A stretch of DNA of 29,026 nt from a virus: positions 1-29,026 of the IMG/VR virus record IMGVR_UViG_3300042691_006467; one strand, given 5' to 3'. The first letter of the stretch is position 1. Each line of letters begins with the position of its first letter. This document shows positions 1 to 9,273 of this stretch, piece by piece. The notes beneath the pieces are model-generated. The model did no database searches, was not told the origin of the DNA, and was given only the letters and a program-made list of their open reading frames with translations. The position numbers were made by a program, and so were the translations under genes.

Positions 1-140
1 TGCAGGACAATTCTTACAAGCCTTCAAGCCGTCCTGAGTTCTACCTACCATATCCTCCAGGTTCAAACGACAAGCCATTTATGTCATACGAAGACTTGTC
101 AAAAGGTGCTAACGGTGCCTACCCAAAGGGTAAGAAGTAA
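1..140 (+). CDS. C-terminal end of an unknown protein (5' end outside window)
   Basis: An open frame (codons in phase with position 3) runs from the window edge to TAA at 138-140. The visible 45 residues are hydrophilic, rich in Pro, Ser, Tyr and Lys, and end in GKK. The stop overlaps the ATG of the next gene (TAATG), so it belongs to the same operon as the small basic genes that follow. No domain is recognisable in the fragment. Coding is inferred from the open frame, the coupled stop/start and similar composition to its neighbours. Confidence 0.6.
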   Translation, partial: QDNSYKPSSRPEFYLPYPPGSNDKPFMSYEDLSKGANGAYPKGKK

Positions 141-301
141 TGAAGAAGAAAGCCGCTGCTAAGAAGGTTGCCAAAGTAATGAAAGAGTTCAAGGGTGGCA
201 AGTTACACTCTGGCTCAAAGAAGGGACCTGTAGTCAAGTCCCGTAAGCAGGCTATTGCTATCGCAATGAGCGAAGCAAAGATGGCTAAGAAGAAGAAGTA
301 A
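140..301 (+). CDS. Small basic protein, DUF6496-like
   Basis: A 53-residue Lys-rich protein. Its centre (VMKEFKGGKLHSGSKKGP, then SRKQAIAIAMSEA) matches from memory the short DUF6496-type motif found in many small phage and bacterial proteins of unknown role. It begins with MKKKAAAKK and ends with AKKKK, so the whole chain is strongly positive and could bind nucleic acid; that is inference. Start and stop are both shared with neighbours through TAATG overlaps, which supports translational coupling and fixes the start at 140. Confidence 0.75.
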   Translation: MKKKAAAKKVAKVMKEFKGGKLHSGSKKGPVVKSRKQAIAIAMSEAKMAKKKK

Positions 302-453
302 TGTCATCTGGCAAATACAAGCGCCACGATGGATTCAATTCAATTCAGATTAGAGATGGCCTGGTGGTACGTCTAAACAAGAACGGTACCATCAGAGCCA
401 CTCTTGGAAAGTATGGCGAATATGGCAAGCAAAAAGGACCCAAGGCTAACTAG
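301..453 (+). CDS. Small hypothetical protein
   Basis: A 50-residue frame starting at the ATG that overlaps the previous stop (TAATG). It is basic and contains a short segment that looks like a beta hairpin (SIQIRDGLVVRLNKNGTI). Its 3' end overlaps the next gene by about 30 bases in another frame. No family is recognised. Support comes from tight coupling in an operon of similar tiny genes; a caller with a 60-residue minimum would miss it. Confidence 0.55.
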   Translation: MSSGKYKRHDGFNSIQIRDGLVVRLNKNGTIRATLGKYGEYGKQKGPKAN

Positions 454-688
454 AGCCGGAGTATCTGGTTTCAATAAACCTAAGAGAACTCCAAGTCACC
501 CAACTAAATCACACGTTGTGGTAGCCAAAGAAGGAAGTCAAGTAAAGACTATCCGCTTTGGTCAACAGGGTGTAACTGGCGATAAGAAGCCAACTGCTAG
601 ACAAGCATCCTTCAAGGCTCGCCACGCAAAGAACATTGCCAAAGGAAAGATGAGCGCCGCATATTGGGCAGACAAGGTGAAGTGGTGA
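422..688 (+). CDS. Small conserved phage basic protein
   Basis: Resembles a small protein seen repeatedly in phage structural regions; function unknown. Key parts are a Pro/Thr/His stretch (KPKRTPSHPTKSHVVVAKEG), a short strand (KTIRFGQQGVTG) and a C-terminal helix with ARHAKNIAKGKMSAAYWADKVKW spread over the last 25 residues. The ATG at 422 is preferred because GGAAAG at 406-411 lies 10 bases upstream; ATG 413 and TTG 404 are also in frame but too close to or upstream of that site. The stop overlaps the GTG of the next gene. Confidence 0.8.
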   Translation: MASKKDPRLTRAGVSGFNKPKRTPSHPTKSHVVVAKEGSQVKTIRFGQQGVTGDKKPTARQASFKARHAKNIAKGKMSAAYWADKVKW

Positions 689-843
689 AGAAGAAAGCAT
701 TCTGGGATACAGAGAACCCAAAGAAGAGAAGCAAGAAACTAACACCAACACAGAAGACCGCAGCCAAGAAACGCGCTAAGGCAGCAGGTCGTCCATATCC
801 AAATTTAGTAGATAACGCAGCAGTCGCTAAGAAAAAGAAGTAA
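685..843 (+). CDS. Small basic protein with poly-lysine tail
   Basis: A 52-residue protein starting at a GTG that overlaps the previous stop (GTGGTGA context). The pattern KKKAFWDTENPKKRSKKL, a helical KRAKAAG segment, RPYPNLVDN and a final AKKKK resembles small proteins I recall from other phage genomes, always near the gene before it. It is almost certainly cytoplasmic or virion-internal and nucleic-acid compatible by charge; no reaction is known. Confidence 0.7.
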   Translation: MKKKAFWDTENPKKRSKKLTPTQKTAAKKRAKAAGRPYPNLVDNAAVAKKKK

Positions 844-852
844 GGAGTCAAG

Positions 853-1143
853 GTGGCAATAAATCCTAATTCAACTCTCAACCAAGAACTAAACCGTCTT
901 GCTAATGGCGGAGCCACCTATCGTTCACCTTCAGAGATGGTTGATATGGCTCTGGCTGCTCGTCAGTGGGCTGCTGCTCGTGCAGTAACTACACAACATA
1001 CTGACACTGTAGGAGTTCTAAATGATATTGCGGGTCTTACGGGTTCTGCGAATACCCATCTTGATTTTAGTGGTGTATGTAATTACATCGCTGGCACTTC
1101 TGGCTTGGCTGCAGCGGCTGCTCTCAGACAGGTCGCATCCTGA
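853..1143 (+). CDS. Hypothetical structural-region protein
   Basis: A 96-residue protein starting at GTG 853, with AAGGAG at 842-847 as a good ribosome binding site. It is Ala-rich and predicted mostly helical (for example MVDMALAARQWAAARAV). A region with NDIAGLTGSANTHLDFSG follows, then an Ala-rich C-terminus. No domain recognised. Its stop overlaps the ATG of the next gene (TGATG), so the two are probably made together. The position just upstream of the fibre genes suggests a virion or assembly role, but nothing in the sequence proves it. Confidence 0.7.
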   Translation: MAINPNSTLNQELNRLANGGATYRSPSEMVDMALAARQWAAARAVTTQHTDTVGVLNDIAGLTGSANTHLDFSGVCNYIAGTSGLAAAAALRQVAS

Positions 1144-1480
1144 TGAGTGCTAAATATAATCTAACCTGCGACCAGGCAACCACATTTAATTTTCAGTTTC
1201 AGATTCTAAACGATACAACTCCTTGGAATCTAACTTCTTATACTGGAACTATGACAGTAAGACCATTCGTTGGTGCATCAAATACAACCCTTGTTGCATC
1301 TACATCTAATGGCTATATGGTTTTAAGTCCTACAGATGGACGTATCAATGTAACAGTCCCAGCATCTGTTACTGCCGACATTGCATCTGGTAGGTATTCA
1401 TATGATTTGGTACTTGACTCTGGCGGTACCGTAACAAGAATTCTTGAAGGCAAATTCGTTGTGACAGGAGCAGTGACTAC

Positions 1481-1484
<4 letters not shown>
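1143..1484 (+). CDS. Predicted beta-rich structural protein (fibre/baseplate-like)
   Basis: A 113-residue protein with alternating hydrophobic residues and many Thr, Ser and Val, as in an immunoglobulin-like or BppU-N-like beta sandwich: [32 protein letters not shown] and [19 protein letters not shown]. Proteins of this pattern usually sit at the root of phage fibres or baseplates (family knowledge, weak match). The stop TGA at 1482-1484 overlaps the TTG start of the collagen-like gene, so an anchor role for that fibre is an attractive inference. Confidence 0.65.
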
Positions 1485-2454
<970 letters not shown>

Positions 2455-2458
<4 letters not shown>

Positions 2459-3024
2459 AGTTTAATGACTACTTCCCCAATCCTGTAGTTATAAATCTAG
2501 ATAGAAGGCAAGACCGGTTAGAACGATTTGACCAACAGGCTAAAGCCTTAGGTATTAGTTACACAAGGTTCAAGGCAGTAGAAGCAGTAGACCCAAGACT
2601 TGGTTGCAAACTAAGTCATATCTCAGCACTAAGTATGTGCAAGGATGACATAGCGTTTGTGTTTGAAGATGACTCAGTCTTCGTGGAAGACTTTCATCAA
2701 AAGTTTGAACAGGCTATGAACTCGGTCCCAAGAGACTGGAATATGCTCTACCTTGGAGCACATTTACTTCAGAAGCAACGGGTCAATGACCAGTGGTTTA
2801 GAAGCCTAGAGTGTTCTTCAACCCACGCTTATGCGGTCAAGAAGGAATACATACCTAGACTAATCAAGCAGGCTATGAGTATGGATGGGCATACCGATGT
2901 ATCTTTTTCAAGCCTTCATAAAGAGATTATTGCCTATGCTGCCAGACCTACCTTGGTCTATCAGGGAGCCTCATATAGCGACTTGCTGGGTAGTGATGTT
3001 GACTATACCTACTTGTATTTCTGA
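2455..3024 (+). CDS. Glycosyltransferase family 25-like protein
   Basis: A 189-residue cytoplasmic enzyme candidate. The N-terminus has the GT25 signature ([15 protein letters not shown], residues 11-25), and an acidic FEDD motif at 70-73 fits the metal/nucleotide-sugar site of GT-A folds. GT25 includes LPS galactosyltransferases and animal procollagen galactosyltransferases. It starts at a GTG that overlaps the stop of the collagen-like gene, so translation of the two is coupled. The obvious inference is that it glycosylates that fibre; modification of host surface sugars is the alternative. It is shorter than many family members but appears complete. Confidence 0.82.
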
Positions 3025-3036
3025 TACGATTGTGGT

Positions 3037-4143
3037 ATGAGATTCCACGTCGTAAGTCTACCACATACCCAAACAACTAAAGATTTTGCTAACTGCGCTT
3101 ATACCGAAAAGGTACGCAGGTTCTGCAATATGATGACTAACCTCGGTCACGAGGTTTATCTATATGCTGGCGAAGAGAATGAAGCCAACGTAACTGAACT
3201 AATCCCTTGTATTACCGAGACACAACGAAGAATCGTTGTTGGTAATAAGCCATATGTAGAAGCACCGTTTGATTACAAACTTCCGCATTGGGAGAAGTTC
3301 AATGGGAATGCTATTAAGCAAATACGTAAGCGTCTCAAAGACCAAGACTTTATCTGCTTGATTGCTGGTGCAACTCATAAGCCGATTGCAGATGCGTTTA
3401 AGACTCATATGTCAGTTGAGTTCGGAGTTGGATACTCTGGAGTATTTTCACAGTACAGAGTGTTCGAGTCTTACGCTTGGATGCACGCAGTCTATGCACA
3501 GTTCAAGAACGCAGCAACAGTAGATGGTCAGTTCTTTGATGCGGTGATTCCAGGATACCTAGACCCTGATATGTTCCCACTTGGTAAGGGTGATGGAGAT
3601 TATTACCTTTACATTGGAAGAATGGTTCCAAGAAAAGGTGTTGAAGTAGCAGCACATATCTGCAAGACAATCGGTGCCAAACTTATTATGGCAGGACCTG
3701 GTGATTACATCCCAACTTATGGTGAGTACATCGGACCTGTTGGACCTGAGAAGCGAGCAGAACTTATGGGTGGCGCTATCGCTACTTTTGTTCCAACGTT
3801 ATACATAGAACCATTTGGTAACGTAAACATTGAATCACAGGCTTGTGGAACTCCAGTAATTACAACAGACTGGGGTGCATTTACAGAGACTGTAGTTCAA
3901 GGAGTTACTGGCTATAGATGCCGAAGCGTAGAAGAATTTATTCTTGCTTCACAGAATGTAAAGAATTTAGATAGGGCTGTTATCCGCAAGAGAGCAGTTG
4001 AAACTTATGGCGTAGATGTTATCGCCAAACAATATGAATATTACTTCCAGCGTCTGCTAACACTATGGGGCGATGGTTGGTACGAAAAAGGAAAAGCAGC
4101 CGAGGCTATTGAGAAGGCCAAGGAGAAGACAACGGAGGGCTAA
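3037..4143 (+). CDS. Glycosyltransferase, GT4-like (GT-B fold)
   Basis: A 368-residue protein with a GT-B two-domain layout. The N-terminal half has the usual early segment for losing-distance control of sugar acceptors (RRFCNMMTNLGHEVYLYAG). The C-terminal half carries YYLYIGRMVPRKGVE (donor-domain start), LIMAGPGD, and the E-x7-E motif E258...E266 in EPFGNVNIESQACGTPVI, which binds the nucleotide sugar in GT4 enzymes. The C-terminus is a charged helix (EKGKAAEAIEKAKEK). The ribosome binding site is weak. It lies 12 bases after the GT25-like gene and overlaps the next stop/start by one base, so it belongs to the fibre operon. Confidence 0.87.
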   Translation: MRFHVVSLPHTQTTKDFANCAYTEKVRRFCNMMTNLGHEVYLYAGEENEANVTELIPCITETQRRIVVGNKPYVEAPFDYKLPHWEKFNGNAIKQIRKRLKDQDFICLIAGATHKPIADAFKTHMSVEFGVGYSGVFSQYRVFESYAWMHAVYAQFKNAATVDGQFFDAVIPGYLDPDMFPLGKGDGDYYLYIGRMVPRKGVEVAAHICKTIGAKLIMAGPGDYIPTYGEYIGPVGPEKRAELMGGAIATFVPTLYIEPFGNVNIESQACGTPVITTDWGAFTETVVQGVTGYRCRSVEEFILASQNVKNLDRAVIRKRAVETYGVDVIAKQYEYYFQRLLTLWGDGWYEKGKAAEAIEKAKEKTTEG

Positions 4144-5045
4144 TGCCTACATTCGACCAGTTGGTAGATGAGGTCAAAAGTAATCTGCAGGGCTACACAC
4201 TGCGTCAAGACCGCATTACCTATGTCAGTAATACAAATGGCCTAAGCACAACTTCATCGGCTATTACTGTTGGTTCAACATCAAACCTTGCTAAAGGTAT
4301 TATTGAAATTGATGATGAACTAATTTGGATTGATAACTTTGATAAGCAGAACAATACTCTAAACGTTGCTCCAGGTTTTGGACGTGGCTATATGGGTACT
4401 ACTGCATCACCTCATAGCCAATATGCTCAAGTTACTTTGGCTCCTACATTTCCAAGAGTCACAATCAAAAAGGCTTTGAACGACACTATCCGTTCTTTGT
4501 ATCCTAAGTTGTTTGCTGTTGGCTCAACAACCTTTACCTTTAATGCAGCGCAGGTTACTTATCCACTACCTGATGATTGCCGAGAAGTTCTATATATGTC
4601 TTGGCAGACCACAGGTTCATCTAAGGAATGGTTACCTATCCGCAAGTGGAGATTTGACCCATTAGCAAATACACCAACTTTCAATACTCAGAAGACTATA
4701 AATCTGTATGAGAATATCCAGCCAGGTCGTACCGTAAAAGTTTGGTACACAATGGTTCCAGATACTATGGATGCTAATACAGATGATTTCGTAGACGTCA
4801 CTGGCTTACCAGAATCTTGCCAGGATGTCATCGTTTATGGCGCTTGTTACCGCCTACTTTCATTCTTGGATGCAGGTCGAATCAATCTATCCTCTGCTGA
4901 GGCTGACCTAAACGACACGAAGATACCTTCATCTGCAGGTTCTTCAGTATCCAAGTATGTCTTTGCTTTATTCCAGCAACGTTTACAGGAAGAAGCATTG
5001 AAACTTTCTGACCAATTCCCAATCAGAATCCATCTATCTCGCTAA
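4143..5045 (+). CDS. Phage adaptor / head-tail connector-like structural protein
   Basis: A 300-residue protein. Residues about 40-100 form a beta domain with IIEIDDELIWID, then a GRGYMGTTASPHSQYAQV loop; this 'RG..GT.A..H' pattern is common in phage virion proteins. The second half (VTIKKALNDTIRSLYPKLF, then VTYPLPDDCREVLYMSW, and VTGLPESCQDVIVYGACYRLL) resembles head-tail adaptor proteins of short-tailed phages. It starts at an ATG overlapping the GT4 stop (TAATG). Structural role is likely; the exact ring position is inference. Confidence 0.65.
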   Translation: MPTFDQLVDEVKSNLQGYTLRQDRITYVSNTNGLSTTSSAITVGSTSNLAKGIIEIDDELIWIDNFDKQNNTLNVAPGFGRGYMGTTASPHSQYAQVTLAPTFPRVTIKKALNDTIRSLYPKLFAVGSTTFTFNAAQVTYPLPDDCREVLYMSWQTTGSSKEWLPIRKWRFDPLANTPTFNTQKTINLYENIQPGRTVKVWYTMVPDTMDANTDDFVDVTGLPESCQDVIVYGACYRLLSFLDAGRINLSSAEADLNDTKIPSSAGSSVSKYVFALFQQRLQEEALKLSDQFPIRIHLSR

Positions 5046-5054
5046 GGAAGTGCA

Positions 5055-5456
5055 ATGACAGTACGCAAGTTTAGTTCTATCAGCGTTGAAACAACGCTTG
5101 CATCTGGCATCGGTGCTACTGGCACAACAGCAACTGTGGCTACAGGAACTGCTACTGCTCTATTGGGCGGAGTAACTCTTGGTCCATCAGTTGGTGGTGT
5201 TTATCCAGACCAGTTCACAGTTGCCATTGACCCAGATACGACCAATGAGGAAATCGTATTCGTCAATTACGTTTCCGGAGATACATTAACCATTGTTCGT
5301 GGCAGAGCAGGTTCTACTGCAGTATCACACGCATCAGGAGCAACAGTTCGCCACGTACTTACATCAGACGACTTAAACGCCTTTGAAGCAGGGTTGACTG
5401 GTGGTGGAGGCGCAGGTGCCTCATCGCCAGATTTACTTATGCTAATGGGTGGGTAA
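5055..5456 (+). CDS. Small structural protein sharing the RG-GT-H loop
   Basis: A 133-residue protein with AAGGAAG before ATG 5055. A low-complexity Ala/Thr/Gly start is followed by QFTVAIDPDTTNEEIVFV and the loop VRGRAGSTAVSHASGATV, then LTSDDLNAFE and a Gly-rich tail. The loop matches that in the preceding adaptor-like protein, so both probably carry the same small virion beta domain. It is likely part of the tail or neck. No enzymatic motif. Confidence 0.65.
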   Translation: MTVRKFSSISVETTLASGIGATGTTATVATGTATALLGGVTLGPSVGGVYPDQFTVAIDPDTTNEEIVFVNYVSGDTLTIVRGRAGSTAVSHASGATVRHVLTSDDLNAFEAGLTGGGGAGASSPDLLMLMGG

Positions 5457-5488
5457 ACCAAGAAACTAACTAAGGAGAAATAAAAGAA

Positions 5489-5818
5489 ATGGCTACAACT
5501 TACAAGGTGCTTGGTCAATCTAACCCAAGTGCAACAACAGCAACAACACTATACACAGTACCTGCTGCAACTTCAGCAATCGTTTCAACTATTGTTGTAT
5601 GTAATCAAGCAGCAACTGCTGCTACATACCGCATTGCAGTTCGTATCGCTGGTACCTCACTAACAGCAGCACAGTACATTGCATATGACGTATCACTTCC
5701 TGCTAATGCCTCAGATACCCTAACTCTTGGTGTAACTCTTGGTGCTACAGATGTAATCACTGTCTATGCCTCATCAGCAACTATGTCATTTTCAGCGTTC
5801 GGAAGCGAGATTGCCTAA
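5489..5818 (+). CDS. Small beta-rich virion protein
   Basis: A 109-residue protein with a strong ribosome binding site (AAGGAGAAA). It is Ala/Thr-rich and predicted to be a beta sandwich: LYTVPAATSAIVSTIVVCNQ, TYRIAVRIAGTSLT and SLPANASDTLTLGVTLGATD. The phrase order (TVPA...VxxIxVCNxxxxxxTYRIAV) is common in small phage structural proteins next to fibre genes. It shares a one-base TAATG overlap with the first tail-fibre gene, suggesting it is made with it. Confidence 0.7.
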   Translation: MATTYKVLGQSNPSATTATTLYTVPAATSAIVSTIVVCNQAATAATYRIAVRIAGTSLTAAQYIAYDVSLPANASDTLTLGVTLGATDVITVYASSATMSFSAFGSEIA

Positions 5819-6924
5819 TGTCAACAGGAAGACTACCTTCAACTGATGGCGGTATTCAGCCTACAGTTGTAGATGCAAAAGGAGATTTACTGGTAGGAGT
5901 AGCGGCAGACTCTGTAAGTCGCCTAGCAGTTGGCAACAACGGCGAAACACTCGTAGCAGATAGTTCCACCAGCACAGGTTTAAGATGGCAGGGTAACCAA
6001 GCCGCTGGTCGTAACGCCTTGATAAATGGTGGTTTTGATATATGGCAGAGAGGAACTTCAGGATTTACTGGTAACGCATATAACGCTGATAGGTGGTATC
6101 TAACTCAATCTGGTGGAACTGCAACAGTTAGTCGCGAGTCAACTATAGTTCCAACCGGTGCAGTTTACTCTTTAAAAATTGCTCAAACAGTCGCTAACGG
6201 AACTGCTTATATCCAACAAGTTATTGAAACCCTAAACGCAATTCAATTCGCTGGTAAGACAATAGTAGTTTCCCTAGATGCAGCAGCAACAGCATCAACT
6301 AATTTTGCCATTGGTGTTGAATATTCAACCGGAACGGATACTGCGGTAACTGGTTCATTTACTAACATAACTGCGACAAGTGGTGGAACAGCAACTATCA
6401 CATCTACAACTTTTGTCAATTTTAGTGGTGTCTTTGCCATACCTTCTAACGCTAAAACAATCAAAGTCTTTGTATCTGCTGCAATTTCCTCGGGTCAATC
6501 GGCTTATTTAGGAAAGATTCAGTTTGAACTTGGGTCAGTGGCAACGCCATTTAGTAGAGCCGGTGGCACACTCGCAGGGGAGTTAGCCGCTTGCCAGAGG
6601 TATTATGTCAATTTCAATGCTAACGCAGATGCCACCGACCCGAGAATCGGAATTGGTTTTGCTTCATCCTCAACTTCTGCAGCCTTCCTTATTTATTTGC
6701 CAGTTGAAATGCGAACCAAACCATCTACGTTAGATTGGACTAATACTGCGGTAAACGCCATAACCGCCGAATATGCCGTTACAGCATTGAGTTTTACTTC
6801 GGCTTGCAACAATCGTGACATTGCAGCGGTCACCGCTACTGTTGCTTCAGGTTTGACAACTAACGCGCCTTATTTTCTAAGTGCGCGGTCATCAAGCAAA
6901 TTAGGAATTGGAGCGGAATTATGA
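5818..6924 (+). CDS. Tail fibre protein with carbohydrate-binding-like domain (fibre A)
   Basis: A 368-residue fibre. Residues 1-60 are a stalk/attachment segment (VVDAKGDLLVGVAADSVSRL, then ADSSTSTGLRW). From about 64 comes NALINGGFDIWQRGTS, the start of a carbohydrate-binding-module-like beta sandwich found in many phage fibres, which ends with FELGSVATPFSRAGG and ELAACQRYY. The last ~100 residues are variable and likely form the receptor-binding tip. Fibre C (8242-9273) is a paralogue; the two share 50 identical bases at 6556-6605 and 8893-8942. The stop overlaps a small coupled gene. Confidence 0.82.
   Translation: MSTGRLPSTDGGIQPTVVDAKGDLLVGVAADSVSRLAVGNNGETLVADSSTSTGLRWQGNQAAGRNALINGGFDIWQRGTSGFTGNAYNADRWYLTQSGGTATVSRESTIVPTGAVYSLKIAQTVANGTAYIQQVIETLNAIQFAGKTIVVSLDAAATASTNFAIGVEYSTGTDTAVTGSFTNITATSGGTATITSTTFVNFSGVFAIPSNAKTIKVFVSAAISSGQSAYLGKIQFELGSVATPFSRAGGTLAGELAACQRYYVNFNANADATDPRIGIGFASSSTSAAFLIYLPVEMRTKPSTLDWTNTAVNAITAEYAVTALSFTSACNNRDIAAVTATVASGLTTNAPYFLSARSSSKLGIGAEL
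6556..6605 (+). repeat. Exact 50-base direct repeat, copy 1 (partner 8893-8942)
   Basis: These 50 bases are identical to 8893-8942. They encode RAGGTLAGELAACQRYY in both fibre genes, while flanking DNA has diverged. It is the boundary between the sugar-binding domain and the variable C-terminal tip. Confidence 0.95.
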
Positions 6925-7082
6925 GTAACAATGTTCGCATCTTAGAAGAAATTGACCCATTGACCGGCGAAGTATCTCAGCACGTCATAATTACAAATGC
7001 TGATGGTTCTTTTACGGGTATGACTAAAGAACATTACGATAATTTGGAAGCCGCTAAAAAGGCAAGCGGAACACTCTCATAG
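6921..7082 (+). CDS. Small fibre-coupled protein (possible fibre chaperone)
   Basis: A 53-residue frame starting at ATG 6921 inside the ATGA stop/start overlap with fibre A. It is acidic in the first part (ILEEIDPLTGEV), has VIITNADGSFTGMTKEHYDNLEAAKKA and ends in SGTLS. The last 17 bases, 7066-7082, are identical to the end of the small gene after fibre C, so both are parts of a duplicated cassette. Small genes immediately after fibres often encode assembly chaperones; that role is inference. Confidence 0.7.
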   Translation: MSNNVRILEEIDPLTGEVSQHVIITNADGSFTGMTKEHYDNLEAAKKASGTLS

Positions 7083-7124
7083 AATGATTACTAATATAAA
7101 CATAGATGAAAGGAGCCATCAGTA

Positions 7125-8036
7125 ATGGCTACAGGAAGAATAGGGGTAACACCAACGCTTGGGACTAGATGGTCCAAGGCGCCTGCTGGTGGAACCACAT
7201 CACTAAGCGGGCTGGATGATAACTCCGTCGCGCTTGTCTACTCTGTGGGATATGAGCAGGTCTACCGTAACGGCGTCTTGCTATCTCGTGGTAATGACTA
7301 CACCGCTACCGATGGTAACTCAATCACCCTGATTGATGCCACCATTGCTGGCGACATCATTGAGGTATTTGCTAACGAGTTAGTACCGCTAACAGATGCA
7401 ATTAGTAAAGGACAGTTCACCGCTAAAGGTGCGCTACTTTCTGCTACTGCTGCATCTACTCCAGCAGTCTTGACTGTAGGAAGCAATGACCAGGTTCTTA
7501 CTGCTGACTCCACAACTAGCACAGGATTGAAGTGGGCTGATGCTGCTGGTGGAATGACACTGATAAATACCGTAAGTGCTTCTAATAGCGCGACTGTGGA
7601 ATTCACAAGTATTCCTGCTACTTATAGAAATTTAGTCGTTTACGTTAGAAATTTTAAGCCAGCCACAGACGCGGCAGTTTTATATTTTAGGTTTAATTCT
7701 GATTCAACGGCAAATAGACATTCAGACCAAGCAATCGGCGCGTCGGCGACTACTGCTCAAACATTCGGGGGAACTTTTGCTGATATAAGTTTAGGTAATG
7801 ATAATTCCGTAGCGAATGGCTTTATCAGATTAGAACTGCCTGATTACGCCAACACGACAACTTGGAAAACTGGTTTGTCTTTTGCGATGACAACCGATGA
7901 AACAACAACAACATCTTACAAATATCGAAACAGATTAAGTTATTATAATCAAACCGGAGCCATAAGTTCTCTTCAATTTTTAGCGTCATCAGGCAACATT
8001 ACTTCCGGCGATTTTCTATTGTATGGAGTTAAATAA
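7125..8036 (+). CDS. Tail fibre protein (fibre B)
   Basis: A 303-residue fibre with AAAGGAG upstream of ATG 7125. Residues 1-95 contain a T7-tail-fibre-like beta domain seen in many phages (YEQVYRNGVLLSRGNDYTA, SITLIDATIAGDIIEVFA). Next is a stalk with TADSTTSTGLKWADAAGG, nearly the same linker as in fibre A. The C-terminal ~150 residues (VEFTSIPATYRNLVVYVRN and following) form a beta-rich tip different from fibres A and C. Its stop overlaps a small coiled-coil gene, as in the other two fibre units. Confidence 0.82.
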   Translation: MATGRIGVTPTLGTRWSKAPAGGTTSLSGLDDNSVALVYSVGYEQVYRNGVLLSRGNDYTATDGNSITLIDATIAGDIIEVFANELVPLTDAISKGQFTAKGALLSATAASTPAVLTVGSNDQVLTADSTTSTGLKWADAAGGMTLINTVSASNSATVEFTSIPATYRNLVVYVRNFKPATDAAVLYFRFNSDSTANRHSDQAIGASATTAQTFGGTFADISLGNDNSVANGFIRLELPDYANTTTWKTGLSFAMTTDETTTTSYKYRNRLSYYNQTGAISSLQFLASSGNITSGDFLLYGVK

Positions 8037-8242
8037 TGAAAAAAATAATCGTTAACTGCGAAACTGGCGAAATTGTCGAAAGAGAACTAAACGAAGAAGA
8101 ATTAGCGCAATATGAAGCAGACCAGGCGGCACAAGCAGCCAGGGCAGCCGAAGAAACAGCCAAGGCGCAGACTCGTCAAGCCCTGCTAGACAAACTAGGC
8201 ATCACAGAAGATGAAGCCAAACTATTACTGGGAGGTAACTAA
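8036..8242 (+). CDS. Small helical protein after fibre B (possible fibre chaperone)
   Basis: A 68-residue protein coupled to fibre B by a TAATG overlap. It begins MKKIIVNCETGEIVEREL, continues with an Ala/Glu/Gln-rich helix that could form a coiled coil (residues 20-48), and ends with LLDKLGITEDEAKLLLGG. This three-part plan (short strand pair, coiled coil, LGIT/DEAKLLL tail) is common in small phage proteins next to fibres and is similar to tail-fibre assembly chaperones. Binding to a fibre is inferred, not shown. Confidence 0.75.
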   Translation: MKKIIVNCETGEIVERELNEEELAQYEADQAAQAARAAEETAKAQTRQALLDKLGITEDEAKLLLGGN

Positions 8243-9273
8243 TGCCAAATACAACTGCAGTAAGAACCGCACAGGTAGGTGCTGCTTCATTCTTCGCTGG
8301 TAAGAACGCTATTATAAATGGTGGTTTTGATATTTGGCAAAGAGGAACAAGTGTAACTGGTGGCAATAATGTTTATACCGCAGATAGATTTTCTACTTTT
8401 ACAGATTCAGAAACAAGAACTGTAAGTAGGCAAGTTACTGGCGACACTACAAATCTTCCAAACATACAATATTGTGCAAGATTTTCTAGACCTTCTGGAA
8501 ATACCGGAACTGGAAGATTAATGCTTGGTGGTTGTATTGAAACAAGCGCTACCATACCTTTTGTTGGTCAGACAGTAACAATGTCATTTTATGCAAGAGC
8601 GGGTGCAAACTTTTCAGCATCCTCAAGTAATCTTTCTGTTATTCTTCAATATGGAACAGGAACTGACCAAAATGTATTTGTTGGATTTACTGGCAATACA
8701 AATTTAGTAAATACTACAAAAACTCTTACAACCACTTGGCAGAGATTTAGCGTAACAGCAACTGTTCCTACTTCTGCTACACAACTTGGGTATCAGGTGG
8801 GTTACACTCCAACTGGAACTGCAGGTGCAGCGGATTATTATGAGATTACCGGATGGCAATTAGAACTTGGTTCAGTTCCAACAACTTTCACCAGAGCCGG
8901 TGGCACACTCGCAGGGGAGTTAGCCGCTTGCCAGAGGTATTACTACCGCACAGGCGTAGGAAATGGAAGCATTACGGCTGCGGCATACGAACCTCTTGGC
9001 TATGGTTCTTTTAGTTCTTCAACATCTTTTGGCGGTCAGGTTGAATTTCCAGTTTCAATGCGAACAGCAACATCTTCGGTTGATTTTTCAAATGTGGCCA
9101 TTAATGATACCGCTAGCGTTATTGCAGTCACCGCTGCTACTGTGAATCAAGGTGGAACAAAAACTTCTAACTTAACACTTACTGTGGCTTCAGGTGGAAC
9201 TCAATATCGATTCGGAAGAATTGTTAATAATAATAATACCGCTGGCTACTTGGCTTGGAGTGCTGAACTATGA
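8242..9273 (+). CDS. Tail fibre protein with carbohydrate-binding-like domain (fibre C)
   Basis: A 343-residue paralogue of fibre A. It lacks the long stalk; the sugar-binding-like domain begins near residue 22 (NAIINGGFDIWQRGTS) and ends with LELGSVPTTFTRAGG and ELAACQRYY at about 216-235. The C-terminal ~105 residues are a variable tip that ends with AWSAEL, compared with GIGAEL in fibre A. Identity at DNA level is patchy, with one exact 50-base block. The start overlaps the preceding stop (TAATG), and the stop overlaps the following small gene (ATGA). Confidence 0.82.
   Translation: MPNTTAVRTAQVGAASFFAGKNAIINGGFDIWQRGTSVTGGNNVYTADRFSTFTDSETRTVSRQVTGDTTNLPNIQYCARFSRPSGNTGTGRLMLGGCIETSATIPFVGQTVTMSFYARAGANFSASSSNLSVILQYGTGTDQNVFVGFTGNTNLVNTTKTLTTTWQRFSVTATVPTSATQLGYQVGYTPTGTAGAADYYEITGWQLELGSVPTTFTRAGGTLAGELAACQRYYYRTGVGNGSITAAAYEPLGYGSFSSSTSFGGQVEFPVSMRTATSSVDFSNVAINDTASVIAVTAATVNQGGTKTSNLTLTVASGGTQYRFGRIVNNNNTAGYLAWSAEL
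8893..8942 (+). repeat. Exact 50-base direct repeat, copy 2 (partner 6556-6605)
   Basis: Second copy of the 50-base block in fibre A, 2337 bases away and in the same orientation and frame. Recombination between the copies would exchange fibre tips or delete the intervening genes. Confidence 0.95.
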
